A stretch of 64,000 nucleotides of DNA from Bidens hawaiensis (GCA_021521415.1 JAIQDT010000226.1:2208692-2272691); one strand, 5' to 3'; shown: positions 36,101-48,722, counted from the first letter of the stretch. A program made the numbers and translations. The notes: generated from the letters alone by a model not told the origin.

Positions 36101-38060
36101 AAAATATTGAGGCAAGAATGGAGAAGTTGAGAAGACAGGATCCCATAATTACTATTTGATTAGACATGGTCTAGAATATGAAGCAATCAAGCACCTTTCT
36201 GATAAAGATCTTGATTATTTTTGGGAAAGAAAAGAGATGAAGAGAGGAAGAGGAGAGAGGACAAAAGACAAATACTGGACCTGCACATGTTTTTTTATTT
36301 AAAATGGTGTAATTATTTTGTTGAAAGAATCAATAAGATGACATTTGAGGAGATTTTAAATCTCTGCAGAGCATTAAAAGCAAAAGAATATGAAGATGAA
36401 AAGAGAAGAAATGAACAAAGAGTCATTGATTAATTGAAAAAAAAGGATAGTGTTCTTATAAAATTTGGAAGGAAAATGTGGATTCTAAGTAGAACATGGT
36501 TTTGGTTTTGAAATTGTTGAATCAGTGAGTAAGAAGGAAGTGGAGGAGAAATTCAAAGTGCTGACAAAGAAGATTAAGGATTATGAAAGGATTACTGCTG
36601 GACACATGAGACAAAGAAAACTGAAGGAGATGAATGAGAAAGAAAAGGAAGAAAAACAAAGAAAAATACTGGCAGACAGAGTTATAGCTAAATTTTGAAC
36701 AAAACAAAGTTTCTCTATCTTAGGACCAAGAGAAACAACCTGATATATTAATGGAAGCCAAAGGTGTGTTGAGAGATATAAGTAAGTTGACGGACGCTCA
36801 AAAGAAATAATTATGTGAGTTAGATTTGGAAAAATACAAGGAGGAGTTGAAAAATCAATACATAAGTGAAGAACCAATGTATCTTCCTCCTTAGTTCCTG
36901 AAGTCAAGAAGGAGCCGAATGAGACTGCGAAGAAAACAAACTTGAATCCCTAGGAAGACAGAGAAAAGATAGATATTTTGAGGCGAGTGATACTGAAGAA
37001 GAGTATGCATGCATAAGTTTTTGATAACTTGGGAAGATCTCAATTGTAGGAACTATTTGTAGACGAAAAAGTATTTTTCGATGAAGTAGAAGCTGAACTA
37101 TTAAGACTTAGGAGAAGACAACCATGTCCCAAGAGGCTCGTTGTTGAAAAACCACAATCACCTTCACAAGAACAAATGGACAGGGAAACCATGGAACTGA
37201 TAAATATTTTATCCAAGGAAGGTGTCAGTGACCTGTCACTTATAATGATGAAGAAAGTTGATATAATTAAAATATTTGAATCCAAGGAACATGTGAGAAG
37301 GCCCCGACAAAAAAGAAAATATTCATCAAGGGTTTCAACAACAGTGTTCCCATCCCTACCACTAGGTCCATCTTTCAAAGAGAACAAAGACCACCATCAA
37401 ATGTGAATCTACCAAAGAATCTGAACTTTGATTCAAGGACCAAGACCTTAAAGGTGATAATGAAAAGTGGTATGCTCAGAACCCTCATATTCATGGATGA
37501 TTTCAAGGAGTTCAACAGAGAACAGCTTGAAGAGCTAGCAGGTCTACGTCTCATTGACAATCAACAAAGGGATAGATTTACTGTTCAACAAAGGAATGCT
37601 TTTTCCAAATACCTGAAAGATCAAGCAAGGGAAGGATTTCCTTTGTTAAACAAGAAGAGATAACTGGAATACACTGAAGCTGGGTAGAAGAAAAGGCAGA
37701 GAAGACTAAGTGACATTAGAATGACTGAATTGTCTTTCTGCAAGAAAGTCACAAATCCTTACTCCAACATGAAAGAGTGTATCAATATGAGAAGACAAAA
37801 GAGCAGGCCCAACATAGAAGTGTAGAAAAAAGGAAAAATAGCTGACATTCATTTTGAAAAGAAAACTAACAGCTTCATCTTGAGAAACTTTGAGGGGCTA
37901 GCCTTAGGAAATATACAAGAAGACACCGATATGGAGTATCTCCATATAGATGATCTACATGATATCATGAGATGGAACCTTCCTGATGGACATCCATTCC
38001 ATGTGGAGATATCAATCTTTCAACAAAAGGCTTCAGCAGTGAGAATGGAAAGATGAACAG
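33139..38060 (+). pseudogene. aORF copy B: copia-associated additional ORF, broken
   Basis: Function unknown. Motifs in order: PTHNMCAFL, then LEVMINWLICSNLIFSLTES, YKNHVTDF, a stop, and STKYVEDVHGRKIEATL (33139-33420); YNQPFNFSRMIFEGM and KFLMYPRFLQIIFNI (33635-34042) running into an Asp/Glu-rich tract; a 51-bp His/Pro repeat (34165-34360); an acidic, coiled-coil-prone stretch with an open 239-codon frame at 34881-35600; further Lys/Glu-rich pieces at 36221-36433 and 37176-37663; and a tail with LHDIMRWNLPDGHPFHVEI near 37950. Frames and stops vary throughout. Copy A has the same first three motifs in the same order. The copy sits behind its own TATA box and leader intron and is followed by an LTR at 38268. 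Confidence 0.6.
34165..34360 (+). repeat. 51-bp tandem repeat encoding a His/Pro peptide
   Basis: About four units with a 51-bp period. In frame (34079-34342) they translate to near-identical 17-residue blocks of the form HHLKPKPMSHTFPHHHT. It lies within aORF copy B, after its acidic tract. Confidence 0.85.
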
Positions 38061-38267
38061 AAGAAAGAAGATGATAAAGGAGCTAATTAATGTTTGATTA
38101 TATAGTTTTGATTTGTAATGTCCTAGTGACAGAATTCTGAATATGCAATGTTTTTCTTTTAAGTAATGTAATTTACTGCTTTTAAGAATTTGATGTGTAT
38201 TTTATACAAGTGTAAGTAATCTAGAGGTGTTTTGGTGCATCTGAGTTTGTTCCAATCTAGAGGGTAT

Positions 38268-39312
38268 TGTAGGGATTAAAAATGATCAAAGAAGATTTGA
38301 ATCTTCTCAACCTCCTCAAGAAATATGCAAAGTATGGTATATGAGCAAACTAGGCCCTTCAAGCAAGCCTAACAATTATTCAAGCAAGGTATCTTACATC
38401 GGGCAAGGTTATCTTCTGGAATTCTTCTAAGTGTTTAGTTTCAGCAAACTACACATCATCAAGCAAGGTTGTTGTTCAGTCGAGCAAGGTTTGTTTCAGG
38501 GCAAACTATTGACCAAAACGAAGCTTAGACCAAGTAATTTGGTGGGTCGAGCAAGGTTTAAATACTGATGATCTCAAGCACACTTGTAGGAAGTAAAAGG
38601 AATTACACTAAGGACTTCTACGAGCAAGGTTCAACCTCGAGCAAACTACATTCCCCCCGTATACTTAGTTTGCTAGAATAAGTTATTAACAAAAGGTTGA
38701 AGAGATCAAGAAGAACATGTTTGCTCGTAGGATATTCTCAAGCAAAGTTTGATTATATAATGAAAATTGAAGTGTGTTTGAAGAATATTTTGTAAGGAAA
38801 ATAATTAAAGTAAAAGCTTCCTCGAAGAATTGTTTCAGCACACTTATGGATTACAAGGTCTGCTCAATAAAGACAAAAGCTTACTTGAAGACATATTTGA
38901 CACTTGTAATAATTTTGAATACGTTTGAATATTTTTTTAGCAATCATTAGGGTTCTAGAAGGTGTTATGTGTGCCTATTTAAGGAAATATTAGGTCACAT
39001 TTATGACAACGGTGAAAAACGGCATATTAAAATTTCTTAGCAGACAATATATCTTTGTACGGAAAGTAGCCACACCTGACATTCTACCTAGAAACCCTAA
39101 AGTTATTCCTTTGTATTATTGATTAATGTCAATGGAAATCTTTTGAATCTCTTGTGTGTTTATCATCTTTGTGTTATTTTAGCAACATCTTAATTACTAT
39201 TAATTCCGGCTTTAACAATCATTGGGTCTTTAGATTAGCTTATTCGTAACCGTCTTGTCAGCATTAAGTTGTTGGTTACGAGGTTGTTAGTGAGATAAAA
39301 TCAATCCTGACA
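38268..39312 (+). repeat. LTR downstream of aORF copy B (1045 bp)
   Basis: The ends TGTAGGGATT and AATCCTGACA are near-inverted copies. A TATA-like CCTATTTAAGG lies near 38973. The first 500 bases hold at least eight GAGCAAGGTT or AAGCAAGGTT motifs and a few inverted forms. A weak purine run, CTAGAGGGTAT, precedes it. It is placed as the 3' LTR of the element that carried copy B; no 5' partner was found. Confidence 0.65.
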
Positions 39313-39982
39313 TCTACTCCTCTTGTAGTGGGTCAAAATTTGTCACCGTATGAATGGGAAGATACAGTTGATCAGACCCTTTATTGAGATATGTTAGGTT
39401 CTTTAATGTACTTACAACATTGTATTCTGATATAATGTTTGCTATTTGTTTATGTGTCAGGTATCAAGTGAGTCCCCTAGTGACTCATCTGGCGGCGGTG
39501 AAGCCTATATTTTACTCTCTGAGAGGTAATCCTGATATCAGGTTATAGTATCCCAAGGATAATAATTTCGATCTTACTGCTTTTTCTGATTCGGACTATG
39601 GATTACGCAAGATCAACTTCAAGTCGACGATGGTGCAATTTTAGGAAACTGGCTTGTTTCCTTGTAGTGGAAGAAGCAGACAATGGTCTCCACTTCAACC
39701 CCAGAAGCCGAACACGTGGCAACCTCAAGTTGTAGTTCACTGGTTTTATGGATCCAACAACACTTGTGGGATTACGGTTTGAAGTTTCTTACTACTTCCA
39801 TCTTTATGGATAATTCTGCTGCCATATGTATCACGAAAAACCATGTGCACCACTCTAAAATGAAACATATTGATATTCATTATCACTATATCCATGATTG
39901 CTATGAAAAGAAATTAATTGACATAGAGAAGGTGCACATGCACTATCAGAATTTAGACACTTTTACCAAGGTATTTGATTAA
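39313..39982 (+). pseudogene. Copia RT end and RNase H relic
   Basis: The phrases GSLMYLQ, VSPLVTHLAAVKPI-like and YPKDNNFDLTAFSDSDYGL-like can be read across several frames and stops. An open stretch at 39683-39982 then gives MVSTSTPEAEHVATSSC, LWIQQHLWDYGLKFL, FMDNSAAICITKN and HHSKMKHIDIHYHYIHDCYEKKLID. This is RNase H of the same copia type as those at 20627 and 25862, but more decayed. It probably belongs to the older element into which the 38268 LTR inserted. Confidence 0.8.
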
Positions 39983-40939
39983 ACAAGATTTAAATTTTTG
40001 CTTGGTTTAAACGATTTAAAATCTTTTGCTAGTATCTCTAAGTTCGGATAATCAATTTTATATTGTTTGTACAGTTTTGTTTTGTTTTTACTTCTTTAAT
40101 ATTTTGGTTTTAGGAAGAAAATGGGAAATACAAAAATATTGTGCTTTCAGTATGAACATATAAAATCCAAAAAACATTCAGATGTTTTAAAAATATAAAA
40201 ACATTAAAAAATTGTGCTCTTCAAAATGAGTTTTGAAGCAAAAAGAGAATATAATAGTACATTCATCATTTTATTCTAAAATTTCAGCATAAATATACGC
40301 TTAAAAGACTGAGTGCTTAACTACATTGGTGCATTGGTAGGTCTTAAACAAACAACAAAGTTAAAGTATGTGATATAAAGAGGTGTTAGTCTCTTTCAAA
40401 GTATTGGTAATGAAGGCAGAAATCTAATAGTCTGTCATACTTAAGCCTTATGTCTGTTTGACCACCAAAAATCAAATATTCTAAATAAAATCGTCAAGTT
40501 AATGGTTAACACTTCAATGGTGTGTGGTCTTATGTCCTTCAATCCTGTATTGATGCATCAAGTTTCTACACACTATTGACTTGATCAAACACGTTGTTAG
40601 TCATACATTGTTCTAGAAATGGCGTGTTATTAACATTTGATAGATCAATTAGGGCTTGAATTAACTGGATCGTTGTTAAGGCTAATTTTTTACTTAAACA
40701 TTTGATAAATCAATTAGTGCTTGAATTAACTAGATCGTTGTTAAGGCTAATTTTTGAATTAAACATAAATGTTTGATCATTTTAATTATTAGGGTTGATT
40801 AACGATGAAAATACGAGACTAATGATATAAGTTTTAAGTTGATTCATGTAGTATTACGCTTAATTGGATTTTGAACCGCATTATGACTAATTTATATTCA
40901 AACCAATTTTGACTTTGACTATATGGGGTCAATTATCTA
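39983..40939. other. Non-coding stretch with a 65-bp duplication
   Basis: AT-rich with no gene. A 65-bp unit (AACATTTGATAGATCAATTA, then GCTTGAATTAACT, GATCGTTGTTAAGGCTAAT) occurs at about 40632-40696 and again at 40697-40760. Confidence 0.6.
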
Positions 40940-41235
40940 ATTCGTCTATTCACATTCGTTAGGTATACCGAATGGGATTCTCATTCGTGCAACTTGATGA
41001 TGAATAAGCCCTTTCGTATTTTTTGATAACGAATGCGACAATTTGTGAAAATATAAGATGAATGAGTACTCATTCATATATAATATTTAACGAATGTGGT
41101 CATTCATTATTTTTAAGGAATCAGATCATTCTTTAACATTAACAAATAAGAGCATTCGTTATTATTCATTATAACGAATAGAGTCATTCGTTACATAATC
41201 CTTAGCGAATGAATAACGAATGAGCCTTAAAAATT
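40940..41235. repeat. TAACGAAT/ATTCGTTA motif array, left of aORF copy C
   Basis: At least seven exact 8-mers in both orientations, plus near matches, within 300 bases up to the start of copy C. Similar arrays lie at 44280-44530 and 54735-55085. Confidence 0.8.
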
Positions 41236-41239
41236 TATA

Positions 41240-44182
41240 ATGAATCCTCAAGATAACCCTATATCACAACTCCAACAAGAACCACAAGAACAAGATGCAC
41301 CTGCTGCCTTTGAGATTCAGGTCGTTGAGTTGGCATATGAGAAGAAGCACAACATGTGTGCGTTCTTGCTCGATGACTTTATGAAACGAGACAATTTTTG
41401 TGACATGATTGCTTTCCTACATCGGTTGAGAATTCATTATGCAATATATGCAGACATCCCTGTAAGTTTTATTATTATCTTTCCATTTTAGGATAGTGCT
41501 TAACATGTCGATGTCGAGAAGCATACCGAAGCAGAAACTCAGAAAAAAAGGATGGTGATATATGTGGATGTGATCAGCAACCTACTATGGATTCTGGATA
41601 ACATCATCGACCATTGCGAGTTCGACAAGGATCTAATTCAAGGTTTATTTCAAAGGTTGAACTACGAGGGTGAGGTTTATAGATCACAGTATAACATGGC
41701 ATATTTATGTGAACAATATAAGTACTTGCTACACACACTTATTCACTGTCTTAGGGGGCATATGACGAATGCATAATCATGTTGCGGTCTGCGATTCTGT
41801 CCCTCGTTAACAAGCCATTCAACTTTTCTGAGTTGATTTGCTATCATTTGAAAGAGAAATGCATAGTCCGTCACTACAAGAATAAGTTTTTGATGTATCC
41901 AGGATTCCTGCAGTTAGTTATTCATCATTTGGCACCTGATTTGATACGCGATCCGACGTTGGTGGATGATGTGATGGTTTTCAATCACATGACTGAGGAT
42001 ACTATGAAAAGGATGAAGACGTATCGTAATCAAACACTAGAGAATAGGCCAATATACAAAAGGTTGATAGGTCATCTGGCTACACCAGATTATGTACCTA
42101 ATGATCGTTGAATTCACGACTATTTAGATTCGGAACGTGAAAGTGAACTGAATGGGATTAATGATGGTGGACATGGATGTGATGGAGGAAATGATGGTGA
42201 TGGTAGTGCTAGTGCTTGTGAAGCTGCTGAGCGTAAGCGTAAGGGAAGGTCAAAAGTGGTTGATAGACAAGCTAAATGCTACACACATCGAGGTTCGGGT
42301 GTTGAGATTGGTCTGTTTATACCAAGGCCCACTGCACCACAACAAGCACTGGTGGCTACTACTATTGTTAGTACCCTAAATGTTACTTTAATGACAACGG
42401 CGTCGTCTGATATGAGATTTGCATATATTCCACAATCAATGCTATCTCCGATGCCGACGTATCATAATACTACAGTTGCTACAAGTCCTTCACCAACAAC
42501 ATTGACATTGCAGCCAACGGACTTCTCATATATGTTATTTAATCGTCCCCAAGGTCCTGTACAGCCGATCCCTCCGCCTTTCCATGCTCTATTGTTTCTC
42601 AGAAAATGAACATGTTTTTGAGTTTGATACACGTTTGAGAAAGCCAGACGGCCACTGACCACCAAGTTCAAGATCAAATACTGTTGGATCAACGAAAGAT
42701 GGCTAGCCACATTTCTTACTGTCAATGTGAGAATCGTGAGCTACGGGCCTTAGTTACTATTGAGGAGGAGAAGATAAAAGAACAAGAAGATGCCATCCTT
42801 CAGCTGATGTGCAAAGATGATATGTTAAAAAATCTAAAAGGAAAAGAAGATGAAAAAGACCCTGATGCAAGAACTAGTGACAGTGAGCAGCAATCAAAGA
42901 CATGTGTGTCTAATGGTTCGGCTGGTGTTGATGCTGAAGGTGATGATAAGCAGTTGGTAGTGTATCAAGACACTACTAACGTGCAACCTATTGAGTCTGT
43001 AAAAGCCAATATGGTTTTATTTGTGTACAATGAGAAGGGTATAGTTATGAGTTTGGTTAACACCGACGAGATCGAGGAAGGTGAATTCATTGATCAATCT
43101 TTGACCAGAGATCGGATCGCGTTACTGCTTGAATTAAATGATGTGGAGTTAGACAAGTTGGAAAACGAGGAGGATGTTGAGGTAATTGATGACGATGAGG
43201 TTAGGTTTGATACAAGTATCCTGTCTCAGGATTCGTCGTTTAATTATGACGATGTCGAAGTGGAAGAGGTGACAGCTGAGGAAGATCCTGATTTATACAC
43301 ACGTACTAATACAGATCAAGGTATTCCATTTTTTACTACTGAACATGTGCAGGCAGCTGAAGAACGTATGGGAAGAAAAAGAACAAGGATAAAGTAACGG
43401 AATTTGGGTCGAGTTTAAAGGATCCTTGATTTGAAGGGATGTTTGGACACAATAGGGTTCGCTTCTCAAAAATTGTTGATGTATTAAGGTATGCAGAACA
43501 AGAGGACAATCAGCAAGTCAAATCTCGTGCAACTGATCACCAAATGACGACATTCAAAGCTTCGATAACTTTCAACGGTGATATTGTCTCTTGTCTCTAT
43601 GACTCTGAGCTTAAGGTATGAATCACTAAGTGGGAACATAGTGTGAAATATTAACAACATATTTCGGATGTTCTTACTTTACCAAGCTGGGACGTGCGTA
43701 CATTGGCAAATAGGACATTTTTATATCGTGGTGAAAGCTAGATGGCGGAATGGTTCTATGGACATCTACTGTTTAAGGTAAGTCACGGTTTCTTCTTTAA
43801 ACCTCAGGTTCCTACGCCAAAATACATCGCCGAGATAGATCCACCGAACGATTGGAGAAACCTCGTAAAGACTTTTCCCCAAAGTATTTACAAGACAATC
43901 AATCGGTGGTATTATGACCACCACACATGTGAAGCCGTCATCGTACTTGGTACGGGGTTGAAGACGGAGTTTATTCGGGTAATCGACCGAGGTGGTTGGT
44001 TAACTTATCGGAATCGGATAATGATGCCTTATTTAACAACGAGATCCGAGTAGATGATACGAAGAATTACGATCATGCTATGCAATTTCATCGCGTGGTG
44101 CGTGTTTGCCATGCATTTGGAGTTGATAGTTCTGCTTATTGGAAAAGAAAAAGATTCAAGTAATCGAAGACAAAGAGCACGA
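41240..44182 (+). pseudogene. aORF copy C: copia-associated additional ORF, broken
   Basis: Function unknown. From MNPQDNPISQL: HNMCAFLLDDF, MIAFLHRLRIHYAIYADIP, then a stop and DSA, a stop and HVDVE (41240-41520); VNKPFNFSELICYHL and KFLMYPGFLQLVIHHLAPDL (41779-42111); a Pro-rich part (42256-42609); a 237-codon acidic, coiled-coil-prone frame (42684-43397); and then one frame with three point stops (43439-44053) carrying DIVSCLYDSELKV, LPSWDVRTLANRTFL and INRWYYDHHTCEAVIV. These last three line up with the C-terminus of copy A. It ends at a polypurine tract. Gaps between motifs and the stops at Trp- or Lys-like positions point to decay of a single long protein of roughly 950 residues. Confidence 0.65.
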
Positions 44183-44700
44183 GATGAGGGGGAGTTTGTT
44201 AGTTCATGGTTTTGTCGTCTCGGTCTTTGTTTATCAATTGAAATTATTTTATTATTAATGTAAAGGGTATTTTTGTATTTATGTATGCCCAATCGTTATG
44301 CATTACGCCCATTAGTTAAGGATGTTTACCGAGTGAGCCCATTCATCTATGTTAAGGTCCATTCGTTATGGAATGTATAACGACTGAGCCTAGACATTAA
44401 AGTATTAGTCCATTCATTAAGGATGCTTAACACATGTGGTTTAACGAATGAGTCATTCGTTATACTTTAAGTTAGTATTAGGGAATGATGATGAATGGGC
44501 CCCATTCGTTATGAGATGTATAACGAATGGGGTCGTCTTGAATATATATACATGTATCCTTGATCAGTAAATTAAAAAGTGTGTTGATTATTAATGAAGA
44601 GTCATTACTTTGAAAAGACGTTACTCTGCCCGATTACTCTCTCACACTTCACTTAACGTAATTAGCTAATCGCATAGCATAATCATCTGTCATACTGTCT
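44183..44700 (+). repeat. Polypurine tract and start of the LTR after aORF copy C
   Basis: GATGAGGGGGAGTT (44183-44196) is a PPT, followed by TGTTAGTTCATGG at 44197. The LTR carries five exact ATTCGTTA/TAACGAAT motifs (44360-44530) and a TATA-like GAATATATATAC at about 44540-44551. I cannot place its 3' end; 44700 is a rough limit. Confidence 0.5.
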
Positions 44701-45483
44701 ATATCAATAACTAGATCTTAGAGTATGAACTTAAATTATCACGTACTGGTTTCTCAAAATAAAATTTGTTACCCTAAAAGAAAACACACCTACCATGTCC
44801 GAAAGAAGATGGCTGGGAAAAGCAAACGGAAGCTTCCTGGTCGCTTAGTAACTGTTAAAACATAATTATGCTCAAATTATGTTCATCGACAGTCATGAGG
44901 TTTCCGAATAACATGTGCCGAAAAAGGTAAAATCAAAAGGAAACAACACGTATATTCAACCCATAGTGATTGGCCGTTGATCGATTATAGTCCCCCCGCA
45001 CCATCGTCATCCACAATAGCTTCTACCAGCTTGTATTTTCTAGAACTGATCAGAGAGAGGTGGGTGGTCATCACACAGTGGGATGGAAGTTTAAAAACAC
45101 ATGTGGCTCATAACAGGGGAGTAAAGTAGAGTACATAGTTTGAAAGCGAGCAACATTGCAAAATGGTACAACTACAGCTAGAAGAACAACCTTTAAAGCC
45201 AACCTCCTCCCAATTTTGTAATTATATACATAAATGGTAAAATTCGTAGTTTTTATTTTTATGTCCGTAATTATTTCCTAGACAATAAATATCAGAATTT
45301 ATCTCACCTTAGAAACATAAGGCAATCCCTATTAATAGGCATTCTTATTTCGCATTTCATCTACAATCATTTTCTAAATATTTTATTTCAAATCTTTCAT
45401 ACGCAAAACATAACTACAACATAATAGATTGATCAAGAAAACCCAAATTCAACTTTATCGATTACTACAATTAGAACAACATA
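44701..45483 (+). promoter_or_regulatory. Upstream region of the polcalcin gene
   Basis: It is non-coding. A weak TATA-like ATTAATAGG lies near 45331, about 150 bases before the ATG. An A-rich leader with AACAACATAATGG gives a good plant start context. I see no stronger core promoter. Confidence 0.35.
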
Positions 45484-45738
45484 ATGGCCAACGAAGACAA
45501 GGCAGAGTGCGATCGAATTTTTGGTGCATTTGATGCCAATGGTGATGGTAAAATCTCTGCAACAGAATTTGGAGAAGCTTTAACGAAGCTTGGCTCAGGA
45601 TCAGCCACAGAGGTCCAAACTATGATGGACGCACTAGATACGGATGGAGATGGGTACATTTGTTATGAAGAGTTTTCTAATTTTTATAATGCAAACAAGA
45701 GTTTAATGAAGGACGTTGCGAAGATCTTGTTAGTTTGA
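45484..45738 (+). CDS. Polcalcin-like two-EF-hand calcium-binding protein
   Basis: An 84-residue single-exon protein, the normal polcalcin length. Polcalcins are small pollen calcium-binding proteins, cytosolic, forming two-EF-hand domains and acting as cross-reactive pollen allergens. EF-hand 1 loop is D17-A-N-G-D-G-K-I-S-A-T-E28 and EF-hand 2 loop is D52-T-D-G-D-G-Y-I-C-Y-E-E63; both have all the expected acidic ligands and the central Gly. The N-terminus (KAECDRIFGAFD) and C-terminus (NANKSLMKDVAKILLV) match the family pattern, the C-terminus slightly extended. Cys9 and Cys60 are unusual, the latter inside the second loop. The frame is intact and there is no signal peptide. It is isolated between a copia-like LTR and a Helitron end beginning about 150 bases after the stop. 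Expression in pollen is inferred from the family only. Confidence 0.93.
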   Translation: MANEDKAECDRIFGAFDANGDGKISATEFGEALTKLGSGSATEVQTMMDALDTDGDGYICYEEFSNFYNANKSLMKDVAKILLV

Positions 45739-46239
45739 TGACTTCTAGATCATAATGAGAACTATAAATATGTAAAGATATATAAATATGTAAATTAATT
45801 TCTAAGAAATGTCAATAACATAAAAGATTAAGTTTATTCATATGAACAATTTGTTATACATATTATTATGTGTACATTGTGTACCATAATTTCTCCTATT
45901 CTTGCTATACTATTAAAGGAAACAACAATTTCTACATTGCTTCATTCTAGGGTCTCCACCTAGATACCAACTATATGTCATATCACAATTTTCCTATCTT
46001 ATTCATTGCCAACTCACCTTCTTTCTATTATTTAAAATATACATATTCTTACATTCCTCTCCCTCTTCTCGTTTAACCAGTAATCTCTAACATTAATCAC
46101 AATTCGTAACAGTTATCAAATTGTGAAGATTATCTTCCATTTATTAGGTATCATAATCCTTTCCCCCTATTGTTTGATTGTCATTGTATTAATAATGTTT
46201 ATTTTCATTTTACCTTTGTTCTCACTTTATGGTTTCTAT

Positions 46240-46344
46240 TTATTCCATTAAGGGTGACATGTCTAAAAGATACCGAGACTTGTTATTTTCTTCCAGTGAT
46301 GATTGTCTTTCCATCGAATTAGTTTCTTTGCTTCGATCACAGGT
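46240..46344 (+). other. Possible captured exon, unrecognised
   Basis: The plus strand reads GDMSKRYRDLLFSSSDDCLS and continues IELVSLLRSQ, ending CACAG|GTTCGT like a splice donor. An acceptor-like CCATTAAG precedes it. I do not recognise it. It is short and could be chance. Confidence 0.25.
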
Positions 46345-48016
46345 TCGTTTATTCCTAATAATACTCAATTTTTGTTTGATTACACCTTTTCTTTATGTGC
46401 TTATAACAAAATTAAACTAAATAGGTTTTTTGATTCCTAATCTTCTCTTTGCGTTGTTTTCTGTAACTAAATAGTTGATTATAGCCATCCATGTTTTCAT
46501 TCGTTAACGTGCTACTTTTGTAAGGTGTGATGTATTGTCTTCATAGCTACTTTCGATCTGGTCATTTAGGTTTGTTTTGAGTTGTTTCAAAATGTTTAGA
46601 ATCAGTAATTCTTTGACTATGTTTTTATTTAATTTTTAATACTTGTTTTTATTTTTTAAAAATCTTACGAACAAAAAGTCATATAGAAAATGTGATTTCG
46701 ATATTCAGAATTAGATGATTGTTAATGAAGTTCTATTGTCAAGTTTTTCAAATGAAGTCATATGAATAAACCAGACAATTTCCAAAATTTGGTATAATAT
46801 TAGTTTAATAATAATAAATTGATTTAACGAACATTTATGTCTATCAATTAATACACAAAAAAATAAATAAATTATATTTCATTATAAATTTTTAAAATAT
46901 TTAATTTTATAATAGCTGACTTTATGTAAACATGTTATGTTTAAAAGTTTAAACACCTAATCAGTTAGCATTATAATTTGAAAACATATGTTTATATCTT
47001 TTAAATTGTTTAAATGCATTTTTATAAACCACAATTTTTTGAAAAAAAATGTTTGTTTAATAGGTTTGACTAACTCGTTAATTTTTAAACAGTTTCACCA
47101 TAATTTAATTTTTTCTCAAAATAGAATGAAAACTTTCATTACTATTCACTCAAAATTATTTATAGAAATCATAAAAATTAAAATCTTTTAAAACAACTTC
47201 TATATGTAATCTGATTTACAAAAATATTTAATTTGTAACTAATTCAAATATAGGTTTCATTATAATTAGTTTTGTATTAATTTTGGATATAATTTGTGGT
47301 TTTGTTTGAATTTATAACTAATTTGATATGTTGTATTCATAAATTTGGTTGTTTTACGGGTTTAAAATTGCTTTGGATAACGCAAACACTATAAGGTATG
47401 CTTTCTTCAATTATGTTTATTTAAAGTTTTTGTTTTTATTAATTAATTCACTTTTCGCTAATTGTTTATTTTTTCTAATGTATCTGTGTTTTGAATTTAC
47501 ATAATATTTATTTTTGTTATATTTGAGTTATTGTGTATGAGATTTGAAATTTTGAATGCTGATTTCATTAAATGATTAAGTTTTAATTAATATGTATTTT
47601 TTTATACTCATGCTATAAGTTATAAAGATGTTATAACTTTTTATTTATCTCTGTTACTCCTGGCATGTTTTTGTATTTGAAATTTAGTAGCAATTTAATG
47701 TTAAATAATTTATATAAAGGTATCATTTTTATATAAATATGACATTTTCGTTTTCCTATATTTATAATATATATATATTTATGTGATTGTGATCTTGTGG
47801 GAACTATTTAGATATTGAGATCTTTAATAATCATTTTCGACAAAAAAATGACCTTTAAGAAAAAATAATATAAAAAATTTATAAAACCAAACAAAATCAA
47901 AAATAAAAAAACTAAAACATTTATCTAGCATCCCGGTTTCAATAAAAAAATATCGGATTTGCTAAATTATACATATATCTACAATATTTATAAACACATA
48001 TATGCATATATGAATA

Positions 48017-48045
48017 CTAGTTTTTGACCCGCACACGATGTGATT
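48017..48045 (-). mobile_element. Helitron 3' terminus on the minus strand
   Basis: The minus strand reads CACATCGTGTGCGGGTC, then AAAAACTAG and T, the common plant Helitron end with a decayed hairpin. The body would extend to higher coordinates. Its 5' end was not identified. Confidence 0.6.
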
Positions 48046-48698
48046 TTGGTTTATCCATACTCGATTCTACAGAGTTTGATCACGTGGTGTCACGGATGAA
48101 GCACCATGTACTCGGTCCTTACGTAACTTCATTGGCATTTAATGATGCTTGAATACCAACTTTTGCAATGGTGACACGAATACATATATGAGTCGTGTTT
48201 GTGTCGGGCAATTCAACTCACAAACCCGAAACCCCAACATAATGCATATTTAAGTGTGTGCGTTTCTGACTTAACTCTCCTCAAGTAGGGGTAATTATCA
48301 TGATATCATTTGGAGGCTCGCAATTACTTTGAGCAGCATTTGACACCAATATACTTAGTATACATATAACAAGTAAGGTAAAAAGAAAAGTATAATCAAA
48401 AGAAATTAATGGAAAAAAGTTTATGTAGGGTTAAGTAAAACTCAACCCTCTTCAAACCTGAAACTTAAAAATAATCCGATGCTTTTGCAATCCCTATATC
48501 GTTGCCTTCGGAATAGCTTCGGTTGCCATTGTTGCAATTGCAAACAAAAATACAGAGTCTTAGTAATCATTAATAATAAGATGTGATCAATGTATCAACT
48601 AATACATGAATAACATTAATGTAGTTGTAGCAATATGGCTAACATGAGCAAACCTCTAAGATCATAAAAATTAGATGCCAACTTGATGTGAGAAAAGC

Positions 48699-48722
48699 TA
48701 TATATATATATATATATATATA
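48699..48722. repeat. (TA)12 microsatellite
   Basis: Twelve uninterrupted TA dinucleotides. Confidence 0.95.

Noticed and set aside
41470..41501. Possible tiny intron GTAAGT...TTTTAG in aORF copy C
   Set aside because: About 31 bases is too short for a plant intron, and removing it still leaves a stop. The stop is better explained as point decay.
46988..47191. 67-codon ORF MFISFKLFKCIF
   Set aside because: Found in very AT-rich DNA with no motif; expected by chance.
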